A DNA stretch of 64,000 nt from assembly GCA_031761405.1 (NCBI GenBank), contig JASEVX010000003.1:116526247-116590246 (forward strand), read 5' to 3'. The translations under genes and the position numbers were made by a program. A model generated the notes under the pieces. The model was not told where the DNA came from and did not search any database. It worked only from the letters and a program-made list of their open reading frames with translations. The DNA comes from Serripes groenlandicus (Eukaryota; Mollusca; Bivalvia; Cardiida; Cardiidae). Shown here in pieces: positions 44,380-56,781 of this stretch (its first letter is position 1; the number at the start of each line of letters is the position of its first letter).

Positions 44380-44573
44380 CTTTTGACCTCTTTTCAGGGG
44401 ACGACATTTTAAAACATTGTCAAAAGGTGTTATTGCTATTGCTACAGAGCTGAAAACATTGTGGCAAAAGAATAATTGTTCATTATGAGTAATATCTATT
44501 TTTGTCACAATATTTTAAAAAGTAGTCTGCTGTAGTGCCGTCAGAATGCATCTATGTGTGGTAAAGGGCTAAT
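44380..44573 (+). mobile_element. TTAA MITE (family P), rearranged
   Basis: Repeats the AAAACATTGT start of the core twice, then AGTAGTCTGCTGTAGTGCCG and GTGTGGTAAAGGGCTAA. Confidence 0.6.
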
Positions 44574-44720
44574 AATTTTCATAATTTCTAGGTAAAAGTA
44601 GGGGGGGTTTCCGTTAATTAACCTGACAGATTGATAATGGTTTCGTGGTTGCCTTCAATATATGCTGAGCTTTACCGTATGTACGAAAACTCACTTCATT
44701 CCAGCAACACAACATCGGAT

Positions 44721-44764
44721 TTAACCCTTTCCCACATACAACATATCTGCAGCAGACGACTTTG
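44721..44764 (+). mobile_element. Left end of a TTAA MITE (family P), running into the satellite
   Basis: TTAACCCTTTCCCACATACA and GCAGCAGACGACTTTGAG are intact, then sequence switches at once to satellite units. Confidence 0.85.
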
Positions 44765-46265
44765 AGAAAGGATAGCGCAGAGGGCTATGCTCAATAGACG
44801 TGTAACTTCGTCGGTATATTGAAAGCCTGTTTCGTTTGATGATTCGTGGAATATTAGTGAACAGACTGTGTATTATTATAAATAAACACCAGGCTGAATT
44901 CAGAGAAAGGACAGTGTAGATTGCTGTACTCAATAGACGTGTAACTTCGTCGCTAAATTGAAAGCCTGTTTCGGTTGATGAAACCTCGTTGGTTTTCATG
45001 GAAAATTAGTGAACAGACTGTGTCTTATTATAAATAAACACCAGGCTGAATTCAGAGAAAGGACAGTGTAGACGGACGGCTATGCTCAATAGACGTGTAA
45101 CTTCGTCGCTAAATTGAAAGCCTGTTTCGTTTGACGATTCATGGAATATTAATGAACAGACTGTGCATTATTATAAATAAACACCAGGCTGAATTAAGAG
45201 AAAGGACAGTGTAGACGGACGGCTATGCCCAATAGACGTGTAACTTCGTCGCTAAACTGAAAGCCTGTTTCGTTTGACGATTCATGGAATATTAGTGAAC
45301 AGACTGTGTCTTATTATAAATAAACACCAGGCTGAATTCAGAGAAAGGACAGTGTAGAGGGCTATGCTCAATAGACGTGTAACTTCGGCGCTAAATTGAA
45401 AGCCTGTTTCGTTTGACGATTCATGTAATATTAGTGAACAGACTGTGTCTTATTATAAATAAACACCAGGCTGAATTCAGAGAAAGGACAGTGTAGAGGG
45501 CTATGCTCAATAGACGTGTAACTTCGTCGTTAAATTGAAAGCCTGTTTCGTTCGACGATTCGTGGAATATTAGTGAACAGACTGTGTCTTATTATAAATA
45601 AACACCAGACTGAATTCAGAGAAAGGACAGTGTAGAGGGCTATGTTCAATAGACGTGTAACTTCGTCGGTATATTGAAAGCCTGTTTCGTTTGACGATTC
45701 ATGGAATATTAGTGAACAGACTGTGTCTTATTATAAATTAACACCAGGCTGAATTCAGAGAAAGGACAGTGTAGAGGGCTATGCTCAATAGTCGTGTAAC
45801 TTCGTAGCTATACTGAAAGCCTGTTTCGTTTGATGATTCGTGGAATATTAGTGAACAGACTGTATCTTATTATAAATAAACACCAGGCTGAATTCAGAGA
45901 AAGGACAGTGTAGAGGGCTATGTTCAATAGACGTGTAACTTCGTCGGTATATTGAAAGCCTGTTTCGTTTGACGATTCATGGAATATTAGTGAACAGACT
46001 GTGTCTTATTATAAATTAACACCAGGCTGAATTCAGAGAAAGGACAGTGTAGAGGGCTATGCTCAATAGTCGTGTAACTTCGTAGCTATACTGAAAGCCT
46101 GTTTCGTTTGATGATTCGTGGAATATTAGTGAACAGACTGTGTCTTATTATAAATAAACACCAGGCTGAATTCAGAGAAAGGACAGTGTAGAGGGCTATG
46201 CTCAATATACGTTTAACTTCAAATCTCGTTGGTTTTCATGGAAGATTAGTGAACACCAGGCTGGA
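44765..46265 (+). repeat. Satellite array, 139-152-bp unit, about 10-11 copies
   Basis: Unit contains AGAGAAAGGACAGTGTAGAG, CTCAATAGACGTGTAACTTC, TTGAAAGCCTGTTTCGTTTG and ATTATAAATAAACACCAGGC. The last, diverged partial units run to about 46400. Confidence 0.95.
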
Positions 46266-46429
46266 CAGGGACAGCACAGAGTACAGGGTTTATGTTCAAT
46301 ATACGCGTAACTACGTCGTTAAACGTGAAAGCCTGCTTTGTATGACAAATCGTAGTTGGTTTTCACGGGAAAAAACTGAAACATGTTTCTGTGTCAGTCT
46401 CCATTGAATGCATGATAGATATACCAGCT

Positions 46430-46880
46430 AAATCCGTTCAGTAGACATCATATATATATTAAACCGTAGGAAAAGTTAACTAAGGTTGACCTAACTTAAT
46501 ATTGTTTCCAATTCTTATCAACCAGCCCTGTGTTTAAAAGACATTGAATCTGAAGCACGTTTAACGAAAACCAGTTATGTTTCAGTTATTTTCCGTAAAA
46601 ACGATTTCTTTTGGTCGAATTCGCCCGGCCCGATCACTATATGAACGTTGTTCTTAATGTTCAACAAACCAATGCATTTTATCATTGAAAGTAAAAACTC
46701 ATATCGCTCGGGCTTATACGATGTCGATTACAATTCCTGAATCATAATTGGATTGCGTAAAACATGTTTTTGTTTCCGTGTCTTTAATATACGAGTAATG
46801 CGTTTAATAGACGCTTAACTTTATGTTACTGTTAAAAGTGGAAACCCATTTCGTTCAGGTAAAACGAAGTATTTAAGGCC
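46430..46880. other. No gene recognised
   Basis: AT-rich and single-copy in this window. No coding frame or repeat identified. Confidence 0.5.
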
Positions 46881-46899
46881 CTGAAGAGTATAATATACT

Positions 46900-47405
46900 G
46901 TGTTTTAGCGGAACATGTAGATGGCGAAGTCTAAACATTCCAATAATCGAAGATGAGTTTCATTTTATTTTAGAATGTCCATTATATCAAGAATTAAGAA
47001 CGACATTCATAAAACAGCAAAACACTGGAAGAGACCAAATATTTTGAAACGTACCGATCTCATGACATATGAGAGTCCTAAATTAATTAAATCATTTGAA
47101 TTGTGAAAAACTTTGTATTTTGAATAAATGACATACATACCCTTTTAGGCTTTGACAATACTAATTGAAAATGTATTCAATGTTTATACTGTGCTTTGTA
47201 TAATTTCATTTGATGGCAAATATGTTTATTTTTTTAGTAAATAACAGTAGAATCATAAGCTGGCTATGTTTAAAAATAAATGTATATGTAAGATAATATT
47301 TGTAATATTTGTATTATCTATGTTAAAATGTACATTGTTAAAAACTGTATACTCATGGGTATACACTGTCTACTGTATTTCTAAATAAACTTGTAAACTT
47401 GTAGA
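46900..47405 (+). pseudogene. LINE retrotransposon 3' end, broken
   Basis: From 46931 a frame reads IIEDEFHFILECPLYQELR, the form of the C-terminal stretch after reverse transcriptase in many invertebrate LINEs. A frameshift then leads to RPNILKRTDLMTYESPKLIK, again typical. Stops follow, then an AT-rich tail ending near AATAAACTTGTAAACTTG. The 5' part is absent. The exact clade cannot be told. Confidence 0.7.
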
Positions 47406-47900
47406 CTTGTGTCTATGTAAGTATGTATTGAACGCAGGGCTGGCTGTTCTCATATTATATGAACAAAGTCACACTATTAGAGCGTATTGTTTTCGCCGTT
47501 CGCAGTCGCAGTTGGAAGCCATCATCCCAAACTGCAATTCGTCCACACAAAATAGTCCTGCAATATACAAATGAATGCACATAAATGATACAGGTTCATA
47601 TACATGTATATTGAAACTGAAAGCACTGAATAAATCAAAATTTCCTCAGGGGCTTTTAATCTCAACGAAACAGTGCAGGAAAAGTGCTACTTGAAATTTC
47701 AAAAGGAACTACTTTTTTGTGGAATGACAGCGTATGTTGAATAACAAAACATTGATATTTGTCATGACATTGCACTTATGCTTTAAACAATTGACTGATT
47801 CAGTTAAACATCATTGTATCAACAAGAATAACACAAATAGTTAACGCCCCTTCCTGTAATGTTTTATTGGAGTATTCATTTCTAACGCCAAACGTATTTC
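47406..47900. other. No gene recognised
   Basis: AT-rich spacer with no supported feature. Confidence 0.45.
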
Positions 47901-47904
47901 GAAG

Positions 47905-48010
47905 CATTTTAAGGAAACGGCTTTTGAAAATATTTAGGAAAAATGAAGAATCACTATTTACGAGCAATCGCTCCTTTTTCACAATGTTTTCAACTACATA
48001 AACGAACAAA
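47905..48010. mobile_element. Probable family P remnant abutting the Tigger fragment
   Basis: GGAAACGGCTTTTGAAAATA and CGCTCCTTTTTCACAATGTT resemble the P core. The transposase homology begins about 35 bp further right. Confidence 0.4.
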
Positions 48011-48045
48011 CTCAATTTCAAACTTCATCATGTAACAAACAACCA

Positions 48046-48780
48046 AACGATGGAAAGATAAAGGCAGTTTACCTACCCAAGAACACGACGTCTAAGTTAC
48101 AGCCGCTGGACCAGGGGATAATTGCGACCTATAAGCGTAACTACCGCGGTAATCTGACATCCGTTATGATTAACAGCAAAATGTCTGTTTCAGAATACCT
48201 GCGTCAGTTAAACATTAAGGAAGCGATTTATCTCTCGGGTTCAGCGTGGGAGAAGGTTTCACAGAGAAACATCGTTGGATGCTGGCGAAAAGGAGGACTC
48301 GGAATACAGGAAGAAGACAGCTCAGACGAAGAGTTTGAAGGTTTTGAAGAGCGAGATCTGTCAGATTCTGAAAACAGCGCAAAATTTTGTCTGGATGACT
48401 TGCGTAAAATGAAGCAAGCATTCGGACTTGATTTTGACGATGACGCTCTACAAAACTGGATAACTATGGACGATGATGAACCAACTTTCCAGAGAATGAC
48501 AGACGAAGAAATAATTGAGAGTGTAAGACAGAAGACTGTCACCCCTACAGTCGAAGAAGAAGACGACGATATCGTGTATGAGCCCCCACCAGCGAGTTCT
48601 GAAGTGTTGAGATCTCTGGATACTGTGATGCGCTGGATTGAATCGTCTCAGCTTGGCACAGTATTCAAGGTCCAGCATGTCAGGAACCTCATACATGATG
48701 CCAGAACCGAAGCCAGAGAGAAGAGTGTTCAGAGAAAACTGACCGAATTTTTCGGCGGGGGATCTGCGCACTCCGAATGA
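48046..48780 (+). pseudogene. Tigger/pogo-type DDE transposase, C-terminal part only
   Basis: The frame begins about NDGKIKAVYLP, then KNTTSKLQPLDQGIIATYKR, the strongly conserved end of the DDE_1 catalytic domain in Tigger, jerky and related proteins. Helical VSEYLRQLNIKEAI and WEKVSQRNIVGCWRKGGL follow, as usual in this family. After that comes an acidic tail (EEDSSDEEFEGFEERDLSD and EEEDDD) and a basic end REKSVQRKLTEFFGG. An internal ATG lies at 48166. The DNA-binding domains and the first catalytic residues are absent, and no second exon is seen within 1 kb upstream. An AAGGCAG at 48061-48067 could be a splice acceptor, so a last exon cannot be excluded. The frame itself is free of stops, so it is either young or selected. 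Confidence 0.85.
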
Positions 48781-48782
48781 AC

Positions 48783-48875
48783 GGCCTTTTTAAAGGCCAC
48801 AAACTGAACAGCCCTTGTTAGGGCTACCAATACACAGTTCTTTTCAGGACTACAAAACGGCCCTTTTTAAGGGCC
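48783..48875 (+). promoter_or_regulatory. Four histone-type 3'-end stem-loops after the Tigger stop codon
   Basis: 48783-48798 GGCCTTTTTAAAGGCC, 48810-48825 AGCCCTTGTTAGGGCT and 48836-48851 AGTTCTTTTCAGGACT each fold as a 6-bp stem with a 4-nt loop. 48859-48875 has GGCCCT / AGGGCC with a 5-nt loop. Each is followed by ACAAA or ACCAA and most are preceded by AAC or GAAC, as in replication-dependent histone messages. The third loop is the canonical TTTC. Confidence 0.75.
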
Positions 48876-48899
48876 ACAAACTTATTAGGGTTACAAAAA

Positions 48900-49440
48900 T
48901 TGGTCAGGAAAAAAATAAGCAACAAAATTAATTTCCAATTTTATTTCGCATACAATGATACTTACCGCATACCATCCTTTTTTTACGACGTGTAAATAAT
49001 ACTACAACACCGGTAATAACCCTATAGTAGAAAATGAAATAAGTTTTAACATTTGTTTTACGAAAATTCAGTAATATTTTCAAAGTTTGATTATACAAAT
49101 ACATCTATCAAATGTCAAAGAAACAGGTAATTATTACTTGCAAGCTTGTTTTAGCCAAAAACACTTTCTCTTTGCAATTGAATTAGTGCATGCATTATAG
49201 GTGGGTGGGTGGGGTAATTTTTTTTTTGGAACAGCGTTATAAATTTAACCCCGCATATAGCACTGTTAGAGACCATGGCTCCCAAGTACAGTGTTATAGC
49301 GGAGTGCCAGTGTAAAACTATTAGAGATTTACTTATAAACTTTTTCCTTAATTTTGTCTAGATGTTTTCAAGATGGTCTGCTGCAATTTAGTTTTTTTTA
49401 GGGAAACGACAATGGTAGACAAGTGGTACTGACACTCAAA
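48900..49440. other. No gene recognised
   Basis: Begins with a purine-rich stretch (CAGGAAAAAAATAAG) just after the stem-loops, then AT-rich sequence. GTGGGTGGGTGGGG at about 49202 is a small G-run. Confidence 0.45.
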
Positions 49441-49450
49441 GACTCAGACA

Positions 49451-49591
49451 AAACCCTTTCCCAATTGCAGAAGCATGTTGACGCATCTGCAGCAGACGAC
49501 TATGAAAACATCGTGACAACATTGCTTTTGCAACAAGATGCTCAAGACTGTTTAAGACTTAAGAGATATTTCGTATATGAGAAAGGGTTAA
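49451..49591 (+). mobile_element. TTAA MITE (family P), shortened
   Basis: AACCCTTTCCCAATTGCAGA to TATATGAGAAAGGGTTAA; the centre is deleted to about 140 bp. Confidence 0.72.
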
Positions 49592-49789
49592 GCCAGACAT
49601 ATCTTCCCATGTTATAAATACGCTAATGCTTATAGTCATGGAACACCCCTAAAATAAATCCGCGACTCCCTCGTGTATGGTCTGGCGCTATTATGTCAAT
49701 TATGGAAGACAATCGATCATAACACTTTTTATCAACTTAATACTTAATTACTTAAAAGCATCCTTCTTTGGTTTTGTTTCACTATTACA

Positions 49790-49995
49790 AATGCGCCGAA
49801 TTGTTTAAAGTAGACTCTTCCATGTTTAAACATGGGGGCGTCTCCATCTGTCTTGTAATAGGGGTTTGGCATATTTTTATAACTAAAACGCAAGCAATGC
49901 TGATTTCAGGTGAGACAGCTCGTTACGAGCTGACTCACCTGAATCTGCATTGTTTGCAAAAACATCAATATTGCCTTTGGCGCTGAAAGAGTTAA
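49790..49995. mobile_element. TTAA MITE (family G)
   Basis: Left GCGCCGAATTGTTTAAAGTA, right GGCGCTGAAAGAGTTAA, centre AGACAGCTCGTTACGAGCTG is a dyad. Confidence 0.8.
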
Positions 49996-50168
49996 CTTGT
50001 ATTGTTAGTCAGAAAGGTAACTATTTATGCCAAATTAGCTTGTTACTTAAATATGTTACATCATTCATTTCTCAAAATATTATGGATACAAAAATTATGA
50101 AGTATGCTTGCTAGTATTTTAAGTATTACTTAGCGCTATGTATGGCTGGTGGAATTATTACCTGATCC

Positions 50169-50710
50169 ATCTTCCCTCATACGACAATTCTGCAGCAGAC
50201 GACTTTAAACATATGTTGTCAAAAAATAGAAAAATCTCTATAATTGAATGGATAACCTAAAAGTGAAAAACATTGTGGCAAAAGGAGAAATTGCTCAATT
50301 TGAGCAATTTCTCTATAATTGAATGGATACCCTATGACTAAAAGTGAAAAACATTGTGGTAAAAGGAGAAATTGCTCGTTTTGAGCAATTTCTCTATTAT
50401 TGAATGGATAACCTATGACTAAAAATAAAACATGGTGGCAAAAGGAGAAATTGATCGTTTTGAGCAATTTCTCTATAATTGAATAGATAACCTATGACAA
50501 AAAGTGAAAAACATTGTGGCAAAAGGAGAAATTGCTCATTTTGAGCAATTTCTCTATAATTGAAAAGATAACCTATGACTAAAAGTGAAAAACATTGTGG
50601 CAAAAGGAGAAATTGCTCGTCTTGAGCAATTTCTTCTTGTGTCACTATGTTTTCAAAAAGCCGTCTGCTGCAGAGGCGTCTGAAAGCGTCTATATGAGGG
50701 AAAGAGTTAA
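50169..50710 (-). mobile_element. TTAA MITE (family P) with its core repeated five times
   Basis: Normal left end CTTCCCTCATACGACAATTC and right end TATGAGGGAAAGAGTTAA. Between them the segment from TCTCTATAATTGAATGG to GAGCAATT is repeated at 76-82 bp steps from 50234 to 50632. Confidence 0.9.
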
Positions 50711-52234
50711 GGCTAATTGACAATCATTTACTAGGGTATAATGGAGAATTGACACCAACTTCCAGCGAGAACTGAAATCCATTTAGCAAACACACGCGGG
50801 CATTCCGACTTGCACTTTCGGCTTTTAGTTCTATTTCCTATAAAGAATGGCTTAATTGCTGGAAAGTAGTACTGTTTCCGACCAAAGCTCATTACTAGTA
50901 AATACATACGCGTTCGACGTCACCTTATCCGGCGTGTCCTTTAAAGAGCAAATTAAGCGAACGCTAGAAAAACAATAAACTATGTAAAGACGGAACCTGG
51001 TTGAATAAATAAAACGCGGTCCGTGCAAATGAGCAATATGTTTCTGTAATTTATGCAAAGTTGAAATCATTTCACTCCACAGACTAGTAATAGAGGGGAC
51101 TGCAAATAGAGTTATTCTAGTTCCGGAAGCAGTAAACACGTCGGACAAAACGGAAGTGGCTTTTAATACTCGGTATTTGTTGTTTTTTCTCACCCGTACG
51201 GTTGCTATGGAAGAAAGTCTGGAAATCGCCCACCACTCTATTTTACGTCACACTTGATTTAACCGGGTTGAGCATAAATTTGAAATTCATCGGTATCGAA
51301 TCGGATAATTGGAATACAAATCGCCGAGATAATAGATACTTGAAGATAGGAGGACGTCCCTGCACGTTGTTTTTAGATTGTTTGTAAAATATCGTAGGAC
51401 TAAACTAAAATTGTGTGGTCATATCTTTTCATTCGTTTTTAAACATTTAGTAACTTTATTTGAATATTTAATATCGTGTTTTCTCCAACTGACGTTTACA
51501 AGATGGATTACCAAAAGGTTTGATATAAATTTATACATATTTATTGTAGTGATTGTTGTCACGTATCCTATTTCGCTATATTATTTTTGTGTAAATGTAC
51601 AGGTTCTTTTTTTTATCTAATCTTTCATGCTTTGATATTATTATTCCTTATTTTTACTATTATAATTATTATTATTATTATAATTATTATCATTAGTGTA
51701 TTTTTTATAAATGTTCACATTGAATGCGGTGTATAAGAAAGTAGCATCAGAGTGCAAATTTTATTTCATCCCATCATACAAATTGATGATATGAAATTCA
51801 ACAAGGAAAAGTGTGCATATTTCGGCTTCAAGTTGTTTTTGTTGAAATTTCTGACGAACGAATACAACGATTGAATACAGCCATTGTGTGTAAATGCACG
51901 TGGGTTGTTTCGAAACACAGTTCAATCGCGATAACACGCACATTTACAACAACTTGAATCATAACCTGCAAAGGATCTATCTTTTGAAAATAGTGTAGCT
52001 CATAACGAACAATCAGACATTATGCTGCACCTTTTTACTGATATGATTGTATATCTGGCTTGATTTTCATAATATTCACCTACGTATACAAGAATTATGA
52101 ATCTGACAATGCATAAAGCATAAACCAAGCGGTCACTCGAACACTGGCGTCGATAATTCGAGTTATCGCAAGTCTACTATAATTGTGTTAAAGAATAAAA
52201 TACGCTTTATCGTTTTACCAAAATTGTTTAAAGC
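50711..52234. other. No gene recognised, 1.5 kb
   Basis: Unique-looking AT-rich sequence with an ATT-rich run at 51655-51690. The longest frames (113 codons minus, 80 codons plus) show no known motif. Confidence 0.5.
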
Positions 52235-52428
52235 ATTCTTACCCGTTTCCACATACAACAGATCTGTAGCAAATGACAGTAAAAACACCAGGACAAAGCA
52301 TTGACAATTCTCTAAAAATGAAATAATAATAATAATAAAATTGACCAATTTCTCCTTTTGCCACACTCCTTTCAAAAGTCGTTTTCTACAGAAGAGTAAA
52401 AAGGCGTCTGCATGTGAGGAAGCGGTAA
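52235..52428 (+). mobile_element. TTAA MITE (family P), worn
   Basis: ACCCGTTTCCACATACAACA to GCATGTGAGGAAGCGGTAA. Confidence 0.65.
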
Positions 52429-52989
52429 TGCTGCTGATGATAAATATATGTGTTGTTTGTATACAATGTACGTGTATATGCTTTGAAGACCGGTGCTTAT
52501 ATTACAACAAAAGCATAATGTATTGTATGTTTTTGTAATGTTTTGGATATGGGGATTTTGTACACATTGAACGTATGATTTAGTGATTTAAAAAGACTTA
52601 ACAAATTTGTTATTATAATTTACAGCGATGTTCTTGCAATACAATTTACATCATGAATCGCTCTTTATTTATTTTTAAATTGATGATGCTCGTCACATTT
52701 CGTTTATTGTTAATGATTTCCACTGGGAAATGTTCGTTATTAAAATGAAAGATTAGAAATACTGAACCGAAATATGCCTGCCGTTGGAATCCTTAAATCC
52801 CCGTTCATCGGACATTTTGACGTTTAAAACCTACTTTTGTAATATTCAGATAAAAATACAAGTAATAATATCTTGAGAATTGGATGTAGGACTTCAAGTA
52901 CAAAGTTAAAATGTAGGGAATTCATAAAATGCTCATTTTAGAAATGATATTTTTTTCATTCCACAATGTTAACAAACGGCGTTTGTTGT

Positions 52990-53235
52990 TTGCATGATGT
53001 TTGACCACGCTTTCAACAGTATTTCAGAAACATCTCGGCGTTACCTGATTGATTTACCCGTTCTACCGGTATCATTTATACTGACACCGATGCATCAGTT
53101 GTAATCATATCCCTCAAGCCTGAGCGATATATTATGCAGCCGTCACTAGCATTGTTTAAGTATTTGGAATGACTCGAACACTTCTCTCCCGCTGCAAAGG
53201 TGGATTCCTAAGTCACTCACTACATTACATGAGAC
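52990..53235 (-). mobile_element. SINE family B, worn head
   Basis: TTTGACCACGCTTTCAACAG tail, AGAAACATCTCGGCGTTACC, body CCTCAAGCCTGAGCG, then CACTTCTCTCCCGCTGC. Confidence 0.6.
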
Positions 53236-53365
53236 GCTCGAACTGCAGCTGTCAAAGGGAGCCATTAATTATTAGCAAATGTGCACATATAAAACTGTCT
53301 TCTGCAGATGCGTCAACTGAATGCGTCTTACAGACGGGAAAGTGGTAAAAGCGTGACAGCTGAGC

Positions 53366-53620
53366 CCCGGTTTGCTCAGTCTATAGCGACTCGGGCTATC
53401 ACTCCAGCGGTTTTGAGTTCGCAACCTAGCTCGGTCAACATTCTTTACGACGTTTATCAATAGTTAATGCGAGAGGCGTCATTTGTCTTCCAACAATCGG
53501 CTTACAGTATATGCCTCTTACATGGAAATACTAGTTTGTGGAGTACTTGTGTGAACTGGGAGCTTTGATATGACTGAAACATTGTTGACTACGGTAATAC
53601 GTCTCAATCAATCATTTAAC
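53366..53620 (+). mobile_element. SINE family A, nearly full length
   Basis: Head TTTGCTCAGTCTATAGCGAC and TTTTGAGTTCGCAACCTAGC, junction GGTCAACATTCTTTACGACG, body AGAGGCGTCATTTGTCTTCC, short tail. Confidence 0.7.
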
Positions 53621-54057
53621 ACATTTTCGTATTACAAACGACAGTAAACAAACAAGGAGTATGTATATGTCACAACCCATGAGTAGTATTACCTGGCAAT
53701 ATTGACCTGATCATGCCCTTTAGAAAATGTGTAGTAGAGTGGTCTGTCCCAAAGATAGGCAATATATAACTATGTGTTTGTATATTTGGATACTTATTCC
53801 GCCTTGCTACGGAGCTAGCTTTACTGGCGAATTGATATCGTCCCGTCTCCGGGACACGAGTTCCCGAGTTCGAGCTCTGAATGGGCCGGACGTTTTCAGA
53901 TGGGTTACAAGGCCGCCCGACGTAAATAACCCCCAGCGATGTAAAATGTAGTAGTTGTTGTGGGTCGGGTCAGACGTTTTTCAGATGAGTGACAAATATG
54001 ATATGAACTGTGTCTGGTACTGTGGGGGTTTTATGGTCTCTCCGGTGTGTATATTAT

Positions 54058-54263
54058 AAGTATAGACACTTTCTGTTGCTTCTGCAGCAGACGACTTTTG
54101 AAAACAGTGTGGCAAAAGGAGAGAAAATGCTCATAATGAGCAATTTCTCGAATTGCCACAATATTTTCAATTTTATTCAATTATAGAGATTGTTCCTTTT
54201 TTACCAGTATTTTTTCAAAGTCGTGTGATGCAGATTATTTGGTGTATGCTGGAAAGGAATAAA
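54058..54263 (+). mobile_element. TTAA MITE (family P), ends worn
   Basis: TATAGACACTTTCTGTTGCT to GTGTATGCTGGAAAGGAATA; dyad GCTCATAATGAGC. Confidence 0.7.
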
Positions 54264-54343
54264 ACCCAGACCGCTGATGATACATATCATGATCCGCGGC
54301 TAGCGATTTTGGGGGTCTAAATAACACTCCGCTTTAACACCGT

Positions 54344-54553
54344 TTAACCCTTTTTGACGCATTTGCAGCAGACGACTTTTGAAAACATTGTGACAAAAGA
54401 AGAAATTGCTCATGATGATCAATTTCCCCCTTTGCCACAATGTTTTTAACTCTATTTAATGTTTAAACTCTCATTTATGGAGATACTAACTGTTTTGCCA
54501 ATATCTTTTCAAAGTCGGCTGCTGCAGATTTATTGTATTTGGGAAAGGGTTAA
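54344..54553 (+). mobile_element. TTAA MITE (family P)
   Basis: TTAACCCTTTTTGACGCATT to TTGGGAAAGGGTTAA. Confidence 0.85.
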
Positions 54554-56781
54554 AGTTATAAAACGAGTGATCCTACACTTCCACTGTTTTGTCGGGACAT
54601 GCCTTACAACTATGCAATGTATAGGGGGCGATGAAGATTCTGTTGAGACTGACTGTGAACAGGCTCGTCCGAGTCTTCACTGTACGTGAACGCATTAAGA
54701 CCCAGCATCGCTAGACTCGGCTCTCATATATTTAACAAAAGTTATTATTTAGATATATTATAATGTACAGAAACATAATCTGGGTCCAATTCCACCAACC
54801 TTTCTTAGCGCTAAGTAATATTTAAATACTTAAAAGCTTATTTCATCATTTTTGTTTCACTAAAATATTGTAAAACATGAATGGTGGAATGTATTCAAGT
54901 TAATGACTAAGTTGACATATATAGCTACCTTGCTGACTAACACTCATCGTTAAGAAATGTATATTGCTAAGTAAAACCACAAGAGAAAGTTGATGCACCG
55001 CATCAATGTCGCCGGAAATCCATAATGCAGTGATGCATAAACACTTACATTATAGTAGTTGATAAAACAGTTATCAACTGAGGGGCATATTGGAACATCA
55101 GGGGTGGGGTCAAGTGAAAATGTATCATAACTTGCATTTTTTTGTCAACGAAGTGAATGTCCTTCATTGAAATATAATTGAAGCATTTCAATATTATGGC
55201 CAATCTCCATTTTAAGGTAGGTTAACAATACACACAGCCAACTAATTATTGATCATAAACAGTAATGGAAATAATGAGTAATCTTGCCAATCATGAGTCT
55301 TAGTATGTTTACAGTGCTTTCATTAAGGAATAATTATAATTGTGAATACCACATACACTTTTCAAGATGTTTGTCAGAATATTTGAATTTTATTATTTGT
55401 CAATTAAACCACAAAACAGACAATTTGGGATTTGCATGCAATAGCAGGTCATTTAACCTTTCCCCTATTAAAGTCAACATTGGACACCTTTGCAGCAATC
55501 TACTTTTAAAACAATGAGAAAAGGGTTGAATCGCTGAAGACACGAGTTTTCTCTTTTTCTCAAAATGATATTAGGTTGGCATCCTAATTATATCATACTT
55601 TGACAAATGTTAAAATGTAGTCCAATATCAAAGTAGACCACCCTCGAAATATAATATCAGCTAAACAGTTATATTTAATTGAAATTGTTGTATAATTTCA
55701 AACTTAAATTCGAACATAAACTGAACCCTACATCGTGTTAATTTATTGTAATTCTCTCCTTCCTTTTTTATAATGAAAATAACAAACTACTCATGTTTTA
55801 AAATTATATTATGATGAGCGCACTTGTGTCAATGATGCATAACAATATGCAGAACGCAAGCAAAATGTATGTAGGGAAACTAATGACACATTTAAAAGTG
55901 CCAAGGACGAAATAATTTTGTATAAAATACCCGATTTGTGAACCATTCTTCTTCGCAGAATTGTCGTTCTTTACACTCTCTTTATAGGTAGAGAGTGTTC
56001 ATTCAAACTCATTTTTCTATTAAAACCAGTTTCATCTCAGTTTGTTCTTTTCTTCTATTTGTTTCGAACCAAATAAACATCTTAAATCACCTATAATTAA
56101 CTATTTGTAAGTGAGTGTAACGAACGGCTCTCTGCAAAGGAGATTGATCTACGCGGTCGGTATTCGCTAGTCACGTGATCAACAGTTTTACCTTAGAAAC
56201 AGTTCATATTTTAGATATACATCGATAAACATTATTAAATGAATTCATCACAAATCAAGACATCTTATTGAACATGAAAATAACATTTCAAAATTACTGT
56301 TTAAAGGAGAATACGTCTTGATTTCATCTCGATATTGACACATTACAGTCTGCTGCAAGTCTAATAGGGACTCACTTGTCTTCGTAAATAAGACAAAAAA
56401 AATAAAATAATGCGAGTCAAAATAAAGAAATTGCAAATACTTAAAACAATGGAATGCTTATTTCATTTTAGATGTGTCATTTTTGGCCTGGTAGTAATAC
56501 CATTTTTTTCGGAGTTGGCAGCATGCCAATTGCTGTTAGAACCAAACAACGCGAGAAAAATGCGCGAGAAAAATAGTTCATCATGGATTTAACAAAACTG
56601 CATTTAAAAGGTTAGGATCTCCCCCATAAATATCATTTGAATGTTGTTGGAACATCAATGAAAAGCCTAATAAAATATAAGTTTAAGATTTTTTTTTAGA
56701 AATTAATACGCCGAGAGGTCAAATATGGACGCTTGTTAACATTATTAACATTCGCGAAGAGGAACGGAAAAAAGAAAGAAG

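Noticed and set aside
48215..48771. Minus-strand frames of 68-107 codons
   Set aside because: They are shadows of the Tigger-type frame on the plus strand.
50219..50723. 82- and 108-codon minus frames with internal repeats
   Set aside because: They are translations of the tandemly repeated MITE core.
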